Notes under the pieces: model-generated | Seen by the model: the letters and a program-made list of their open reading frames with translations, nothing else | Told to the model about the DNA's origin: nothing | The model's database searches: none | Origin: Microbacterium barkeri | GTDB lineage: Bacteria; Actinomycetota; Actinomycetes; Actinomycetales; Microbacteriaceae | Reading direction: 5' to 3' | NCBI RefSeq assembly: GCF_027921765.1 | Contig: NZ_BSEJ01000001.1 | Coordinates: 1-64,000 of the forward strand | Length of the DNA: 64,000 nucleotides | Translations under genes and position numbers: made by a program | In this document: positions 49,977 to 59,062 of the stretch, in pieces | Layout: each line of letters opens with the position of its first letter | Position numbering within the stretch: the first letter of the stretch is position 1

Positions 49977-52225
49977 TGAGCACGTCCGTCGGGGGCGCCG
50001 ACATCGAGCTCGAGATCGGAGGCATGACCTGCGCGTCGTGCGCGAACCGGATCGAGCGGAAGCTCAACAAGCTCGAGGGCGTGTCGGCGACCGTGAACTA
50101 CGCGACCGAGAAGGCGCGCGTCACCGTGCCCGAGGGGTACGACCCGGCGCTGCTCGTCGCCGAGGTGGAGAAGACCGGGTACACGGCCGCCCTTCCGAAG
50201 CCGCCCGTCGACGAGCCGTCGGATGACGGCGAGCCGGATGATCCGGAGCTGCGCTCGCTGCGGCAGCGGCTGATCGGATCGGTCGTGCTGACGCTCCCCG
50301 TCATCGCGATGTCGATGATCCCCGCGCTGCAGTTCCCGTACTGGCAATGGGCGTCGCTCGCCCTCGCCGCACCCGTCATCGTGTGGGCGGCGTGGCCGTT
50401 CCACCGCGCCGCGTGGCTCAACCTGCGGCACGGGGCGGCGACCATGGACACGCTCATCTCGATGGGCACCTCGGCGGCGTTCCTGTGGTCGCTCTACGCG
50501 CTCTTCCTGGGCACAGCGGGCGAGCCGGGCATGACGCATGCCTTCGAGCTCTCCATCGCGCCCTCGGATGGCGCGGCGAACATCTACCTCGAGGTCGGCG
50601 CGGGCGTGACGATGTTCATCCTCGCGGGCCGCTACTTCGAGAAGCGCTCGAAGCGCCAGGCCGGCGCCGCTCTGCGGGCGCTCCTCGAGCTCGGCGCCAA
50701 GGAGGTCTCGGTGCTGCGCGGCGGCGTCGAGACCCGGATCCCCGCGTCGCAGCTCGCCGTCGGCGACGAGTTCGTCGTCCGCCCGGGGGAGAAGATCGCG
50801 ACCGACGGCGTCGTGGTCTCCGGCACCTCGGCGGTCGACGCGTCGATGCTCACGGGCGAGTCCGTGCCGGTCGAGGTCGGCGAGGGCGACGCGGTGACGG
50901 GTGCGACCGTCAACGAGGGCGGGCGGCTCGTCGTGCGTGCGACGCGCGTCGGGGCTGACACGCAGCTCGCCCAGATGGCGCGGATGGTCGAGGACGCCCA
51001 GAGCGGGAAGGCCGAGGTCCAGCGGCTCGCGGACCGCATCTCGGGGGTCTTCGTGCCGATCGTCATCGCGATCGCGGTGGTCGCGCTCGGCGCGTGGCTC
51101 GGCGCGGGCTTCCCGGCGTCGGCGGCCTTCACGGCAGCCGTGGCGGTCCTCGTGATCGCCTGCCCGTGCGCGCTGGGACTCGCCACGCCGACGGCGCTTC
51201 TCGTCGGAACCGGCCGCGGAGCGCAGATGGGCATCCTCATCAAGGGGCCCGAGGTGCTCGAGTCGACGCGCCGGGTCGACACGGTCGTGCTCGACAAGAC
51301 GGGCACGGTGACCAGCGGACGGATGACGCTCGTCGACGTCGTGACCGAGCCGGGTGTCGAGCGGGCCGATGTCCTGCGGCTCGCAGGCGCGCTCGAGAGC
51401 GCGTCGGAGCACCCGATCGCCCAGGCGATCGCGCGCGCGGCGACGGCGGAGCTCGGCGCGCTGCCCGTCGTGGAGGGGTTCCAGAACCTCGAGGGAAGGG
51501 GCGTGCAGGGGGTCGTCGACGGCGCGGCCGTCGTCGTCGGCCGGGCCTCTCTCCTGTCCGACTGGGCTCTGCACCTCTCCGCCGACGTCGCGGAGGCGCA
51601 GCGGCGCGAGGAGGCGGATGGCCGCACCGTCGTCGCGGTCGGATGGGACGGACGCGCACGAGGGCTCCTCGTCGTGGCCGACACCGTCAAGCCGACCAGC
51701 GCCCAGGCGATCGCCGAGCTGAAGGAGCTGGGTCTCACCCCCGTGCTGCTGACCGGCGACAACCGCGCGGTGGCCGAGCGGATCGCCGCCGAGGTCGGCA
51801 TCGAGCTCGTCCACGCCGAGGTCCTGCCGCAGGACAAGGTCGAGGTCGTCGCGCGACTGCAGCGCGAGGGCCGCGTCGTCGCGATGGTGGGCGACGGCGT
51901 GAACGACGCCCCCGCGCTCGCTCAGGCCGATCTCGGGCTCGCGATGGGCACGGGGACCGACGTGGCCATCGAGGCGTCCGACATCACGCTCGTCCGGGGC
52001 GACCTGCGAGCCGCGGTCGATGCCATCCGCCTCTCCCGGCGCACGCTCTCGACGATCAAGTCCAACCTGTTCTGGGCGTTCGCGTACAACGTCGCGGCCA
52101 TCCCGATCGCCGCGCTCGGCATGCTGAACCCCATGCTCGCGGGCGCCGCGATGGCCTTCTCGAGCGTGTTCGTCGTCGGCAACAGCCTGCGCCTGCGCGG
52201 CTTCCGAGGCGTCGCGCAGCGGTGA
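49976..52225 (+). CDS. copA: Copper-translocating P1B-type ATPase
   Basis: A 749-residue membrane ATPase exporting Cu(I). The N-terminal HMA domain has GMTCASC; helix 6 has the metal-binding CPC motif in [12 protein letters not shown]; the phosphorylated Asp440 is in DKTGTVTSG. The P-domain has the HP signature (SEHPIAQAI) and [17 protein letters not shown] 49976 overlaps the preceding stop (TGATG). It completes the copper operon. The actuator TGESVPV segment (about residue 300) is clear. Confidence 0.96.
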   Translation: MSTSVGGADIELEIGGMTCASCANRIERKLNKLEGVSATVNYATEKARVTVPEGYDPALLVAEVEKTGYTAALPKPPVDEPSDDGEPDDPELRSLRQRLIGSVVLTLPVIAMSMIPALQFPYWQWASLALAAPVIVWAAWPFHRAAWLNLRHGAATMDTLISMGTSAAFLWSLYALFLGTAGEPGMTHAFELSIAPSDGAANIYLEVGAGVTMFILAGRYFEKRSKRQAGAALRALLELGAKEVSVLRGGVETRIPASQLAVGDEFVVRPGEKIATDGVVVSGTSAVDASMLTGESVPVEVGEGDAVTGATVNEGGRLVVRATRVGADTQLAQMARMVEDAQSGKAEVQRLADRISGVFVPIVIAIAVVALGAWLGAGFPASAAFTAAVAVLVIACPCALGLATPTALLVGTGRGAQMGILIKGPEVLESTRRVDTVVLDKTGTVTSGRMTLVDVVTEPGVERADVLRLAGALESASEHPIAQAIARAATAELGALPVVEGFQNLEGRGVQGVVDGAAVVVGRASLLSDWALHLSADVAEAQRREEADGRTVVAVGWDGRARGLLVVADTVKPTSAQAIAELKELGLTPVLLTGDNRAVAERIAAEVGIELVHAEVLPQDKVEVVARLQREGRVVAMVGDGVNDAPALAQADLGLAMGTGTDVAIEASDITLVRGDLRAAVDAIRLSRRTLSTIKSNLFWAFAYNVAAIPIAALGMLNPMLAGAAMAFSSVFVVGNSLRLRGFRGVAQR

Positions 52226-52308
52226 CGCGGCGCTGCCCGGCGGGGAGGACCATCCCCGTCGGGTAGCGTTGCGTTGCCCGTCTCGTGCTCGGACCCGTGG
52301 GAGAACAC

Positions 52309-53217
52309 ATGTCTGTCGGCCTGCTCGCCGTCGTGGACGACATCCTGACCGCCGCTGTGAAGGCCTCGTCGAAGGCCGCCGGCGTGGTCATCGACGATGC
52401 CGCCGTGACCCCGCAGTACGTGCAGGGCATCACGCCCGCGCGCGAGCTGCCGGTCGTGGGCCGCATCGCGCTCGGCTCGCTCGCGAACAAGTTCCTCATC
52501 ATCATCCCCGTGGCGATGCTGCTCACGACCTTCGCGCCGTGGGTGCTCCCGTTCCTGCTCATCCTGGGCGGTTCGTACCTCTGCTTCGAGGGCGCGGAGA
52601 AGGTCCTCGAGTGGTTCGGATTCGGGCACGGCCATGCGGACGAGGGCGCGCGCGACGAGAAGCGCCTCGTGTGGGGCGCGATCCGCACCGACCTCATCCT
52701 CTCGACCGAGATCATGCTCATCTCGCTCGCGAGCCTCGATGCGGGAATGGGGTTCTGGCAGACCCTCGCGGTGCTCGCCGTGATCGCGCTGCTCATGACC
52801 CTGCTCGTCTACGGGGCGGTCGCGCTGCTCGTGAAGATCGACGACATCGGGATGCGGATGGCCGAGAGCCCGGTCGGCAGCGTGCGGCTCACGGGCGCCC
52901 GCATCGTGACGTCCATGCCCGCCGTGTTCCGCGTCATCAGCGTGATCGGCACCGTCGCGATGCTGTGGGTCGGCGGGCACCTCGTGATCGTGAACCTCGG
53001 CGAGGTCGGCCTGCACGTCTTCGCGGATGCGCTCCATGCGGTCGAGCACGCGCTCGAGCCGCTCGGCGGCGTGGTGGTCTGGGTCGTCGACACGGCGATC
53101 TCCGCGGTGTTCGGCTTCATCGAGGGGCTCGTCATCGTGGGGGTCGTGCTCCTCATCGCGCGCCTGTTCGGCCGCCGTCCGACCTTCGACGAGGCGCACT
53201 CCACGTCGTCGCACTGA
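52309..53217 (+). CDS. DUF808 (YedI-type) membrane protein
   Basis: A 302-residue membrane protein of the DUF808 family. It starts LLAVVDDILTAAVKASSKAAGVVIDDAAVTP and continues with conserved PARELPVVGRIALGSL. About six to seven hydrophobic helices follow. The family is of unknown function. ATG 52309 is preceded by GGGAG. It lies 83 bp after copA, with a possible TAGCGT box (52264-52269) giving a separate leadered transcript. It converges with the regulator gene, 9 bp away. Confidence 0.85.
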   Translation: MSVGLLAVVDDILTAAVKASSKAAGVVIDDAAVTPQYVQGITPARELPVVGRIALGSLANKFLIIIPVAMLLTTFAPWVLPFLLILGGSYLCFEGAEKVLEWFGFGHGHADEGARDEKRLVWGAIRTDLILSTEIMLISLASLDAGMGFWQTLAVLAVIALLMTLLVYGAVALLVKIDDIGMRMAESPVGSVRLTGARIVTSMPAVFRVISVIGTVAMLWVGGHLVIVNLGEVGLHVFADALHAVEHALEPLGGVVVWVVDTAISAVFGFIEGLVIVGVVLLIARLFGRRPTFDEAHSTSSH

Positions 53218-53226
53218 GCGCGGCCG

Positions 53227-53922
53227 CTAGGCCCCCTCGCGGAGGGTGACGCAGCAGCGGCCGTCCTCCGGCTCGAGGGCGACCGCGGGCGAGTGCGGCG
53301 CGAGCGCGTCGCCCACTCCGTCGATGAGCGCGCAGTTCATGCCGCACACCAGGTCGCGGTGATCCTGGGCGAGTCGATGGAACGGGCAGTTCCGCAGCAC
53401 CGTGGTGGGCCCGTCGCGCTCGGGCTCGTATCCCTCGCCGCGCAGGATGTCCTCGGCCGCCTCCCGCGCGGCGGACGCGGAGACGGGCGGCTCGGCGCCC
53501 CGCGCCGCGGCGATCGCGCGGCCCCTGGCTCGCGCGACGTCGACGACCGCCTCCGCCACCGGGATGCCGTCGGCCGCGCTGCGCGTGATCGCGCGGGCGA
53601 GCAGATCACCCGCGACGTCGTAGCCACGCGGCGGCACCGAGACGGCGATCTCGCTCTCGGCAGGGCGGTACCGCTTGGCGGGTCGCCCCGCGCCCGGGCC
53701 GGTGCGCCCGGGCGGGCGGGCGTAGTCGACCGTCACGAGGCCGTCCTGCTCGAGGCGGTCGAGGTGGAACTTCGCTTGGTGATGCGGGATGTCGAGCGCG
53801 CTCGCCGCCTCGTCACGCGTGACCGCGTGGCGCTGGCGGCTGAGGAACGCGTAGATGGCGCGGCGGAGCGGATCGGCGAGCCCGCGGATCCGGCGGGTGG
53901 CCTCGGAATCGGCATCGGTCAT
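53227..53922 (-). CDS. ArsR/SufR-like HTH regulator with C-terminal cysteine cluster
   Basis: A 231-residue regulator. The N-terminal winged HTH (about residues 8-75) has PLRRAIYAFLSRQRHAVTRDEAA and PHHQAKFHLDRLEQDGLV, the ArsR-like or SufR-like type. The C-terminal region has a conserved-looking metal or Fe-S motif: NCPFHRLA, DLVCGMN and CALID, then a paired CC near residue 225. By analogy with SufR-type proteins it could sense iron-sulfur status, redox or metal; the ligand is not proven. It is divergent from a small membrane protein with a repeat-rich 90-bp gap. Confidence 0.82.
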   Translation of the reverse strand: MTDADSEATRRIRGLADPLRRAIYAFLSRQRHAVTRDEAASALDIPHHQAKFHLDRLEQDGLVTVDYARPPGRTGPGAGRPAKRYRPAESEIAVSVPPRGYDVAGDLLARAITRSAADGIPVAEAVVDVARARGRAIAAARGAEPPVSASAAREAAEDILRGEGYEPERDGPTTVLRNCPFHRLAQDHRDLVCGMNCALIDGVGDALAPHSPAVALEPEDGRCCVTLREGA

Positions 53923-53950
53923 CTCGTCCGCCTTCTTTCGGAGAATCCTC

Positions 53951-53995
53951 TTGACGAAAGACTACCCTCCTTCTAACGTTCGGAGTAACTTCCGA
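53951..53995. promoter_or_regulatory. Divergent promoters with repeated operator-like motif
   Basis: For the rightward gene, TTGACG (53951-53956) and TAACGT (53974-53979) stand 17 bp apart. For the regulator, TAGTCT (minus, 53964-53959) with TTACTC (53988-53983) fit an 18-bp spacer. Overlapping them are two similar tracts, TAACGTTCGGA (53974-53984) and TAACTTCCGA (53986-53995), and an inverted pair TCGGA/TCCGA (53980-53984, 53991-53995). A regulator bound here would affect both promoters. Confidence 0.6.
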
Positions 53996-54012
53996 TAGAA
54001 AGGACGACGCTC

Positions 54013-54450
54013 ATGTCGACACTCCGCAGTTCCCGAGCAGAGACGCTCACCGGGGTCGGCGATCTCCGCTCACCGACGCACCAGGCGTTCCTGCTGCTCC
54101 GCACCGTGTTCACCGTCGCGCCGATCCTCTTCGGGCTCGACAAGTTCACGAATCTCCTCGTCGACTGGACGATCTATCTCGCGCCCTGGATCGACGCGAT
54201 CCTCCCCGGCGACGACGTGTTCGCCATGCGCGTCGTCGGGGTCGTCGAGATCGCCGCCGGCGTGCTCGTCGCGATTCTCCCGCGCTGGGGCGCGTGGGTC
54301 GTGGCGGCGTGGCTGCTCGGGATCATCGTGAATCTGGCGACCCTGCCCGGCTACTTCGACGTGGCGCTGCGTGACTTCGGCCTCCTCGTCGGCGCGGTCG
54401 CGCTCGCGCGGCTCGCCGAGGGAGAGCGCAGGGCCCGCGGCGGGCGCTGA
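54013..54450 (+). CDS. DoxX-like small membrane protein
   Basis: A 145-residue membrane protein with four hydrophobic segments; FLLLRTVFTVAPILFGLDKF at the start and the MRVVGVVEIAAGVLVAI core suggest the DoxX/DoxD-like fold. The start has GAAAGGA 8 nt upstream. It faces away from the SufR-like regulator and has its own promoter at 53951-53979, so it is the probable regulated target. Function unknown; DoxX relatives are linked to redox and thiol stress in some actinobacteria. Confidence 0.7.
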   Translation: MSTLRSSRAETLTGVGDLRSPTHQAFLLLRTVFTVAPILFGLDKFTNLLVDWTIYLAPWIDAILPGDDVFAMRVVGVVEIAAGVLVAILPRWGAWVVAAWLLGIIVNLATLPGYFDVALRDFGLLVGAVALARLAEGERRARGGR

Positions 54451-54458
54451 GCCGGATG

Positions 54459-55709
54459 TCAGCGCCAGGCGGGTGCGGCCGCGCCGTACCCGCCGACGTC
54501 GCGCTCGATCGAGCGGCGGTCGAGGAGGACCGGGGGAGGGGGCAGGAAGAGCGTGCCGTGCGGGGAGCTGACGTTCACCATCGTCGTCCCCATCGACACC
54601 TCGTCGTCGGCCTCGGGCGGCGGCGCAGACGCGAGGAGCGCCCGCGCCGCGCCGAGGAGGCTTGCCCGCACGAGACCGCCGCGCCCCGAGGCGAGGAGCT
54701 CGAGCACGCGCGCGGCCAGCACGTATCCCGTCGCGAAGTCGAGCGCCTGCACGGGCAGCGCGCCCGGTCGTCCGTCGGCGTCGGCGCACCGGTCTGCGAT
54801 CCCCGTCGCCGCCTGGACGATCGAGTCGAATCCCGCACGGGCACCCCAGGGGCCGTCCTCGCCCCACGCCGAGAGGGTCGCGACGATGAGGCCCGGGTGA
54901 TCGGCCGCGAGGGAGGTCGGCGTCAGTCCGAAGCGGTCGAGGGAACCGGGACGGTAGCCCAGCACGACGACGTCGGCGTCGGCGACGAGAGCCCGCGCGT
55001 CGGCGGCGCGGCTCGCGAGATCGAGCTCGATCGAGCGCTTGCCCATCCCCGTCAGGAGGTGCTGCTCGAGGATCTCCGGCCGGTCGGGCGGATCGACCCG
55101 CAGCACGTCGGCGCCGAGGCAGGCGAGGAGCTGCGTGCACGTCGGTCCCGCGAGCACGCGGGTGAGATCGACGACCCGCACGCCCGCGAGCGGGGCGATG
55201 TCGGAAGGCGCGATGCGGCTCTCCCCGTCCGGGACCACCTCGGTCCAGGCCGCGTCATGCGTCACGCGTCCGTGTGGATGGTCCTTCCACTCATCGGCCG
55301 TGCGCACGCGGGCCGCGATGCCGCCCGCCGCGACGACCGTGTCCTCGAGCTCCTGCGCGGGCATGCCGGCAGCGCGCGCGTCGAGCTCGCGCCGCGTCTC
55401 GACCCCCAGTGCGCGGCGGATGGCGTCGGCATGGTGCGGGTAGTTGCCGTGCAGACGCGCGAACCCGTCGGCGCAGGCGACGAAGCCCGAGAGATCAGCC
55501 CACGGCGACACGCTCCGGCCGTCGACGCGGGCGTGCTCGACCGTCTCGAACGCCGATCGGATGAGCTCGGAGGACGTGTCCACCGAGACGGACAGTCCGC
55601 GGGCGCGCGCGACAGCACGCGCGCCATCCGCCGCCGCGGAGACCGCCGTGATCGCGAGGCCCTCGACGTCGAGCGGGCCCTGCCACCACCGGCGGATGCC
55701 GATGCTCAC
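54459..55709 (-). CDS. CoA-transferase family III-like protein
   Basis: A 416-residue protein of the CaiB/BaiF class. The usual family N-terminal motif (PLAGVRVVDLTRVLAGP, with GADVLRVDPP) begins only near residue 170. Before it lies a region that resembles the middle or C-terminal part of the same fold (DEWKDHPHG), suggesting a rearranged or duplicated arrangement. The catalytic Asp position is not identified. GTG 55709 overlaps the symporter stop in GTGA, so the two genes are coupled. It may act on a carboxylate imported by that symporter. Confidence 0.75.
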   Translation of the reverse strand: MSIGIRRWWQGPLDVEGLAITAVSAAADGARAVARARGLSVSVDTSSELIRSAFETVEHARVDGRSVSPWADLSGFVACADGFARLHGNYPHHADAIRRALGVETRRELDARAAGMPAQELEDTVVAAGGIAARVRTADEWKDHPHGRVTHDAAWTEVVPDGESRIAPSDIAPLAGVRVVDLTRVLAGPTCTQLLACLGADVLRVDPPDRPEILEQHLLTGMGKRSIELDLASRAADARALVADADVVVLGYRPGSLDRFGLTPTSLAADHPGLIVATLSAWGEDGPWGARAGFDSIVQAATGIADRCADADGRPGALPVQALDFATGYVLAARVLELLASGRGGLVRASLLGAARALLASAPPPEADDEVSMGTTMVNVSSPHGTLFLPPPPVLLDRRSIERDVGGYGAAAPAWR

Positions 55710-57208
55710 GCGGGCGCCCCGGGCCGCGCGATGGTCAGAGCGGCGGTGTCCGTGAACTCCCGCTCGATGTCCGCGTTCGCGCGGTACGTCGCGAGGCTGA
55801 CGAGCACGGCGATGATGAGGGCGCCGATGAAGCCCGGGAGCAGCTCGTACACGCCGGTGCCGAGCAGCGGCCATGTGAAGACGATGACGGAGCCGGAGAC
55901 CATGCCGGCGAGGACGCCCCACGCCGTGAGGCGCTTCCAGAACAGGCTGAGGAGGATGAGCGGCCCGAAGGACGCACCGAACCCGGCCCAGGCGAACGCC
56001 ACGAGCCCGAGGATCGTGTCGTTGGGGCTGATGGCGAGGAGTGCCGCGACGATCGCGACGGCGAGGACGCACGAGCGCCCCAGGATCACCAGCGTGCGGT
56101 CACGCGGCGGAGCCTTCCGCACGACCTTGTAGAGGTCCTCGACGAGTGCCGAGGAGCACACGATGAGCTGGCTCGAGATCGTGCTCATGATGGCGGCGAG
56201 GACGGCGGCGAGCACGAAGCCGGCGATGAGCGGGTGCAGCAGGATCTGCGACATCCGCAGCACGACCGTCTCGGGGTTCGCGAGCTCCTCGACGCCGGGC
56301 TGGTCGAAGTAGGCGATGCCCGCGAGGCCCGCGATGACCGCGCCGCCCATCGAGATCACCATCCAGCCGATCCCGATGCGCCGGGCGGGCTTCGCCCCTG
56401 CCGGCGACGGCAGCGCCATGAAGCGCACGATGATGTGCGGCTGCCCGAAGTAGCCCAGGCCCCACGCGAGGGCCGACACGATCGCGAGCACCGTGGCACC
56501 GGACAGCGCCTCGCCGCCCGTGAACGAGAGGGCGTCGGGCGATGCCGAGGCGATCGCCTCGCCGACGGCGCCCAGCCCGCCGACGTTCGCGATGGCGACG
56601 ACCGGCACGAGGATGAGTGCGACCATCATGAGCAGGCCCTGCGCGACGTCGGTGAGAGATGCGCCGAGGAAGCCGCCGAACAGGGTGTAGGCGAGTGTGA
56701 CGCCCGTGACGAGGAGCATGCCCACGAGGTAGTCGCCGTCGAACGAGCTCTCGAAGAACACGCCGCCGGCGACCATCCCCGATGAGATGTAGAGCGTGAA
56801 GAAGACGAGGATGATGAGGGCCGAGACGATCCGGAGCAGCCGCGACCGGTCCTTCAGCCGATTCTCGAAGAAGCTCGGCACGGTGATCGAGTTGTTGCTG
56901 ACCTCGGTGTACGCGCGCAGCCGGGGCGCGACGATGAGCCAGTTCAGGTAGGCGCCGATCGTGAGCCCGATCGCGATCCAGGCCTCGATGAGGCCGGTCG
57001 CGTAGATCGCGCCCGGGAGTCCCATCACGAGCCATCCCGACATGTCCGACGCGCCCGCCGAGAGAGCGGCGACCCAGGGCGGCAGGTTGCGCCCCGCGAG
57101 CATGTAGTCCTCGTGGTCCTTCGTGCGGCGGGCGGCGAAGAAGCCGATCGCGAGCATGCCCGCGAAGTAGATGCCGAGCGCGATGTAGAGGTAGACCTGG
57201 TCGGACAT
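55706..57208 (-). CDS. Sodium:solute symporter (PutP-like)
   Basis: A 500-residue SSS-family transporter with about 13 helices. The substrate-binding segment includes YMLAGRNLPPWVAALSAGASDMSGWL, characteristic of proline permeases, and GYFGQPHIIVRFMA with the conserved core. These support proline uptake with Na+, but CaiB-type coupling downstream hints that the substrate may be a different compatible solute. ATG 57208 is the start. It is first of a two-gene unit with the CoA-transferase-like gene. Confidence 0.88.
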   Translation of the reverse strand: MSDQVYLYIALGIYFAGMLAIGFFAARRTKDHEDYMLAGRNLPPWVAALSAGASDMSGWLVMGLPGAIYATGLIEAWIAIGLTIGAYLNWLIVAPRLRAYTEVSNNSITVPSFFENRLKDRSRLLRIVSALIILVFFTLYISSGMVAGGVFFESSFDGDYLVGMLLVTGVTLAYTLFGGFLGASLTDVAQGLLMMVALILVPVVAIANVGGLGAVGEAIASASPDALSFTGGEALSGATVLAIVSALAWGLGYFGQPHIIVRFMALPSPAGAKPARRIGIGWMVISMGGAVIAGLAGIAYFDQPGVEELANPETVVLRMSQILLHPLIAGFVLAAVLAAIMSTISSQLIVCSSALVEDLYKVVRKAPPRDRTLVILGRSCVLAVAIVAALLAISPNDTILGLVAFAWAGFGASFGPLILLSLFWKRLTAWGVLAGMVSGSVIVFTWPLLGTGVYELLPGFIGALIIAVLVSLATYRANADIEREFTDTAALTIARPGAPA

Positions 57209-57312
57209 CGTCGTTCCCGCCTTTTCCTGTCGAGCCGCCCCGCCCGCGCGGGTCTGTCGTGCACAGCACGGTACTCCCCGGCCGCGCGTCGCGGGGAAGG
57301 CGCTCCGCCGCG

Positions 57313-58128
57313 TCAGCCGGCGCGCGAGAACTCGGAGGCCCGGCGCACCTGATCGGGCGTCGGCGTGATGCCCGTGTACCGGGCGAACTGACGGGCGGCC
57401 TGCAGGGCGATGACCTCGGCGCCCGTGATCAGCCGCTTGCCGGCGTCGCGTCCCGCCCGCACGAGCGGCGTCTCCGAGGGGAAGGCGACGACATCGAAGA
57501 CGACGTCGGCGGCCTCCACGTGCGCGGGCGAGAAGGCCAGCGCGTCGGCGTCGGGGCCGTCCATGCCGAGCGGCGTCACGTTGACGATCACGCCCTCGCC
57601 CGGCTCGGGGTCGGTCGGCGCCCACCGGTACCCGTAGGCGTCGGCGAGGGCCGGTCCGGCCTGCGGGTTGCGCGCGACCACGGTCAGGCGGTCAAATCCC
57701 GCGCCCCGGAAGGCCGCGACCACGGCCTTGGCCATCCCACCCGAACCCCGCACGACCACCGGGAGTGCGGGGTCCACGTCATGCGCCGCGAGCAGCTCGG
57801 CGACGGCCTCGTAGTCGGTGTTCGAGGCGATGAGGCGGCCGCCGTCGTTGACGATCGTGTTCACCGAGGCGATCGCCTCGGCCGAGGGCTCGATCTCGTC
57901 GACGAGCGGGATGACGGCCTCCTTGAACGGCATCGACACCGAGCAGCCGCGGATGCCGAGGGCCCGCACGCCGCGGATGGCGCCCTCGATGTCGTCGATC
58001 GTGAAGGCCTTGTACACGAAGTTCAGGCCCAGCTCCTCGTAGAGGTAGTTGTGGAACCGCGTGCCGATGTTCGAGGGTCGGCCCGAGAGCGAGATGCAGA
58101 CCGACATGTCCTTGTTGAGGATGGGCAT
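57313..58128 (-). CDS. Shikimate dehydrogenase-like oxidoreductase
   Basis: A 271-residue AroE-family protein. The catalytic Lys in VSMPFKEAVIPLVDE, the ASVNTIVNDGG segment and the SNTDYEAVAELL segment with the catalytic Asp are conserved, and the nucleotide-binding loop GSGGMAKAV is clear. The substrate-binding loop reads SGRPSNIGTRFHN in place of the canonical SxSP pattern, suggesting another quinate- or shikimate-like acid as substrate. ATG 58128 is the start. It is probably not the biosynthetic AroE of the cell. Confidence 0.82.
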   Translation of the reverse strand: MPILNKDMSVCISLSGRPSNIGTRFHNYLYEELGLNFVYKAFTIDDIEGAIRGVRALGIRGCSVSMPFKEAVIPLVDEIEPSAEAIASVNTIVNDGGRLIASNTDYEAVAELLAAHDVDPALPVVVRGSGGMAKAVVAAFRGAGFDRLTVVARNPQAGPALADAYGYRWAPTDPEPGEGVIVNVTPLGMDGPDADALAFSPAHVEAADVVFDVVAFPSETPLVRAGRDAGKRLITGAEVIALQAARQFARYTGITPTPDQVRRASEFSRAG

Positions 58129-58164
58129 GACGCCATTCTGCCCGGGCCGACCCGCGGCTCCCGA

Positions 58165-58800
58165 TCAGCCGACGTCGATCGCGTCGCCCGCGTCGAGGTC
58201 GTGGAAGACGCCGCCGCCCTGCTCGGTGGCCCAGCGCAGGCGCCCGCGGTGCATCGCGAGGCCCTGTGCGGACAGCGGCACGTCGTGGGTGCCGAACGCC
58301 GCGCGCGGCGCGACCGCGAGGACGAAGTCCATCGCCTCGCCGATCTTGAGCCAGGGCGCGCCGATCGGGGCGGCGAGCAGTGGCACCTCGCGCCCGGGGA
58401 GCGCGTATGAGTCACCGGGGTAGTAGAGGAGGTCGTCGACGAAGACGCCGATGTTCTCGACGAGCGGGATCGAGGAGTGGATCTCGTTGTGCACGCCGCC
58501 GTGGAACGAGAGGCGGAAGGGGCCGGCGGTCGCGCTGTCGCCCGATGCGACGACGACCGCGTCGCCGTCGAGCTGCGCAGCGACGGCGCGCGTCGTGAAG
58601 ACGGGAGCCGACGGGTGGCGCGCGCGGAGCGCCGCGAGGTGCTCGGGGGTCCAGTGATCCGGGTGCTCGTGGGTGATGACGATGCCCGCCAGATCGGAGA
58701 TGTCCGGCAGGGCGGCGGTGAACGATCCCGGGTCGACGACGAGCGTCGCCCCGTCCTTCTCGATGCGGAGGGCGGCATGTTCGTGCTTCGTGACGCGCAT
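58165..58800 (-). CDS. MBL-fold metallo-hydrolase
   Basis: A 211-residue beta-lactamase-fold enzyme. The zinc-binding motif THEHPDHW is in GIVITHEHPDHWTPEHL near residue 43, further His residues are in SFHGGVHNEI and a final His in FGTHDVPL. Such small proteins (UlaG-like) hydrolyse varied esters or lactones; the substrate cannot be named. ATG 58800 starts with RVTKHEHAALRIEKDGATLVVDPG. The tRNA-Glu terminator lies upstream. Confidence 0.85.
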   Translation of the reverse strand: MRVTKHEHAALRIEKDGATLVVDPGSFTAALPDISDLAGIVITHEHPDHWTPEHLAALRARHPSAPVFTTRAVAAQLDGDAVVVASGDSATAGPFRLSFHGGVHNEIHSSIPLVENIGVFVDDLLYYPGDSYALPGREVPLLAAPIGAPWLKIGEAMDFVLAVAPRAAFGTHDVPLSAQGLAMHRGRLRWATEQGGGVFHDLDAGDAIDVG

Positions 58801-58826
58801 GAGGATCAGTCAACCACCCGGAACGC

Positions 58827-58860
58827 GAAGAAGCCCGGATCCTCGGATCCGGGCTTCTTC
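58827..58860 (-). terminator. Terminator after tRNA-Glu
   Basis: A 16-bp perfect inverted repeat (GAAGAAGCCCGGATCC at 58827-58842 and its complement at 58845-58860) with a 2-base centre lies 7 bp beyond the tRNA-Glu 3' end on the minus strand. It separates the tRNA from the MBL-fold gene. Confidence 0.85.
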
Positions 58861-58867
58861 TCTACGG

Positions 58868-58940
58868 TGACCCCAGCGGGATTCGAACCCGCGTTACCGC
58901 CGTGAGAGGGCGGCGTACTAGGCCGCTATACGATGGGGCC
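58868..58940 (-). tRNA. tRNA-Glu (anticodon CUC)
   Basis: The complement forms a 73-nt cloverleaf: acceptor GGCCCCA/TGGGGTC (with one G-U pair) and discriminator A, anticodon stem-loop CCGCC-CTCTCAC-GGCGG giving CUC, and T-loop TTCGAAT. CCA is not encoded. A plausible promoter is at 58991-59020 and a hairpin follows the 3' end. Confidence 0.95.
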
Positions 58941-58990
58941 GTAGTCTGTGTTCAGTTCTTCGTGTTCTTCCCGTTCCCGGGCACCAGAAG

Positions 58991-59020
58991 AGTATGACAC
59001 GGAGAGACAGGGGCGGGCAA
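58991..59020 (-). promoter_or_regulatory. Putative promoter of tRNA-Glu
   Basis: On the minus strand TTGCCC (59020-59015) and CATACT (58996-58991) stand 18 bp apart, about 50 bp upstream of the tRNA. The -10 is imperfect, so this is a moderate call. Confidence 0.45.
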
Positions 59021-59062
59021 ATCGAGGCCCCCTCCTGCGGTCGCCCGCGCGTGTCTGGCCGA

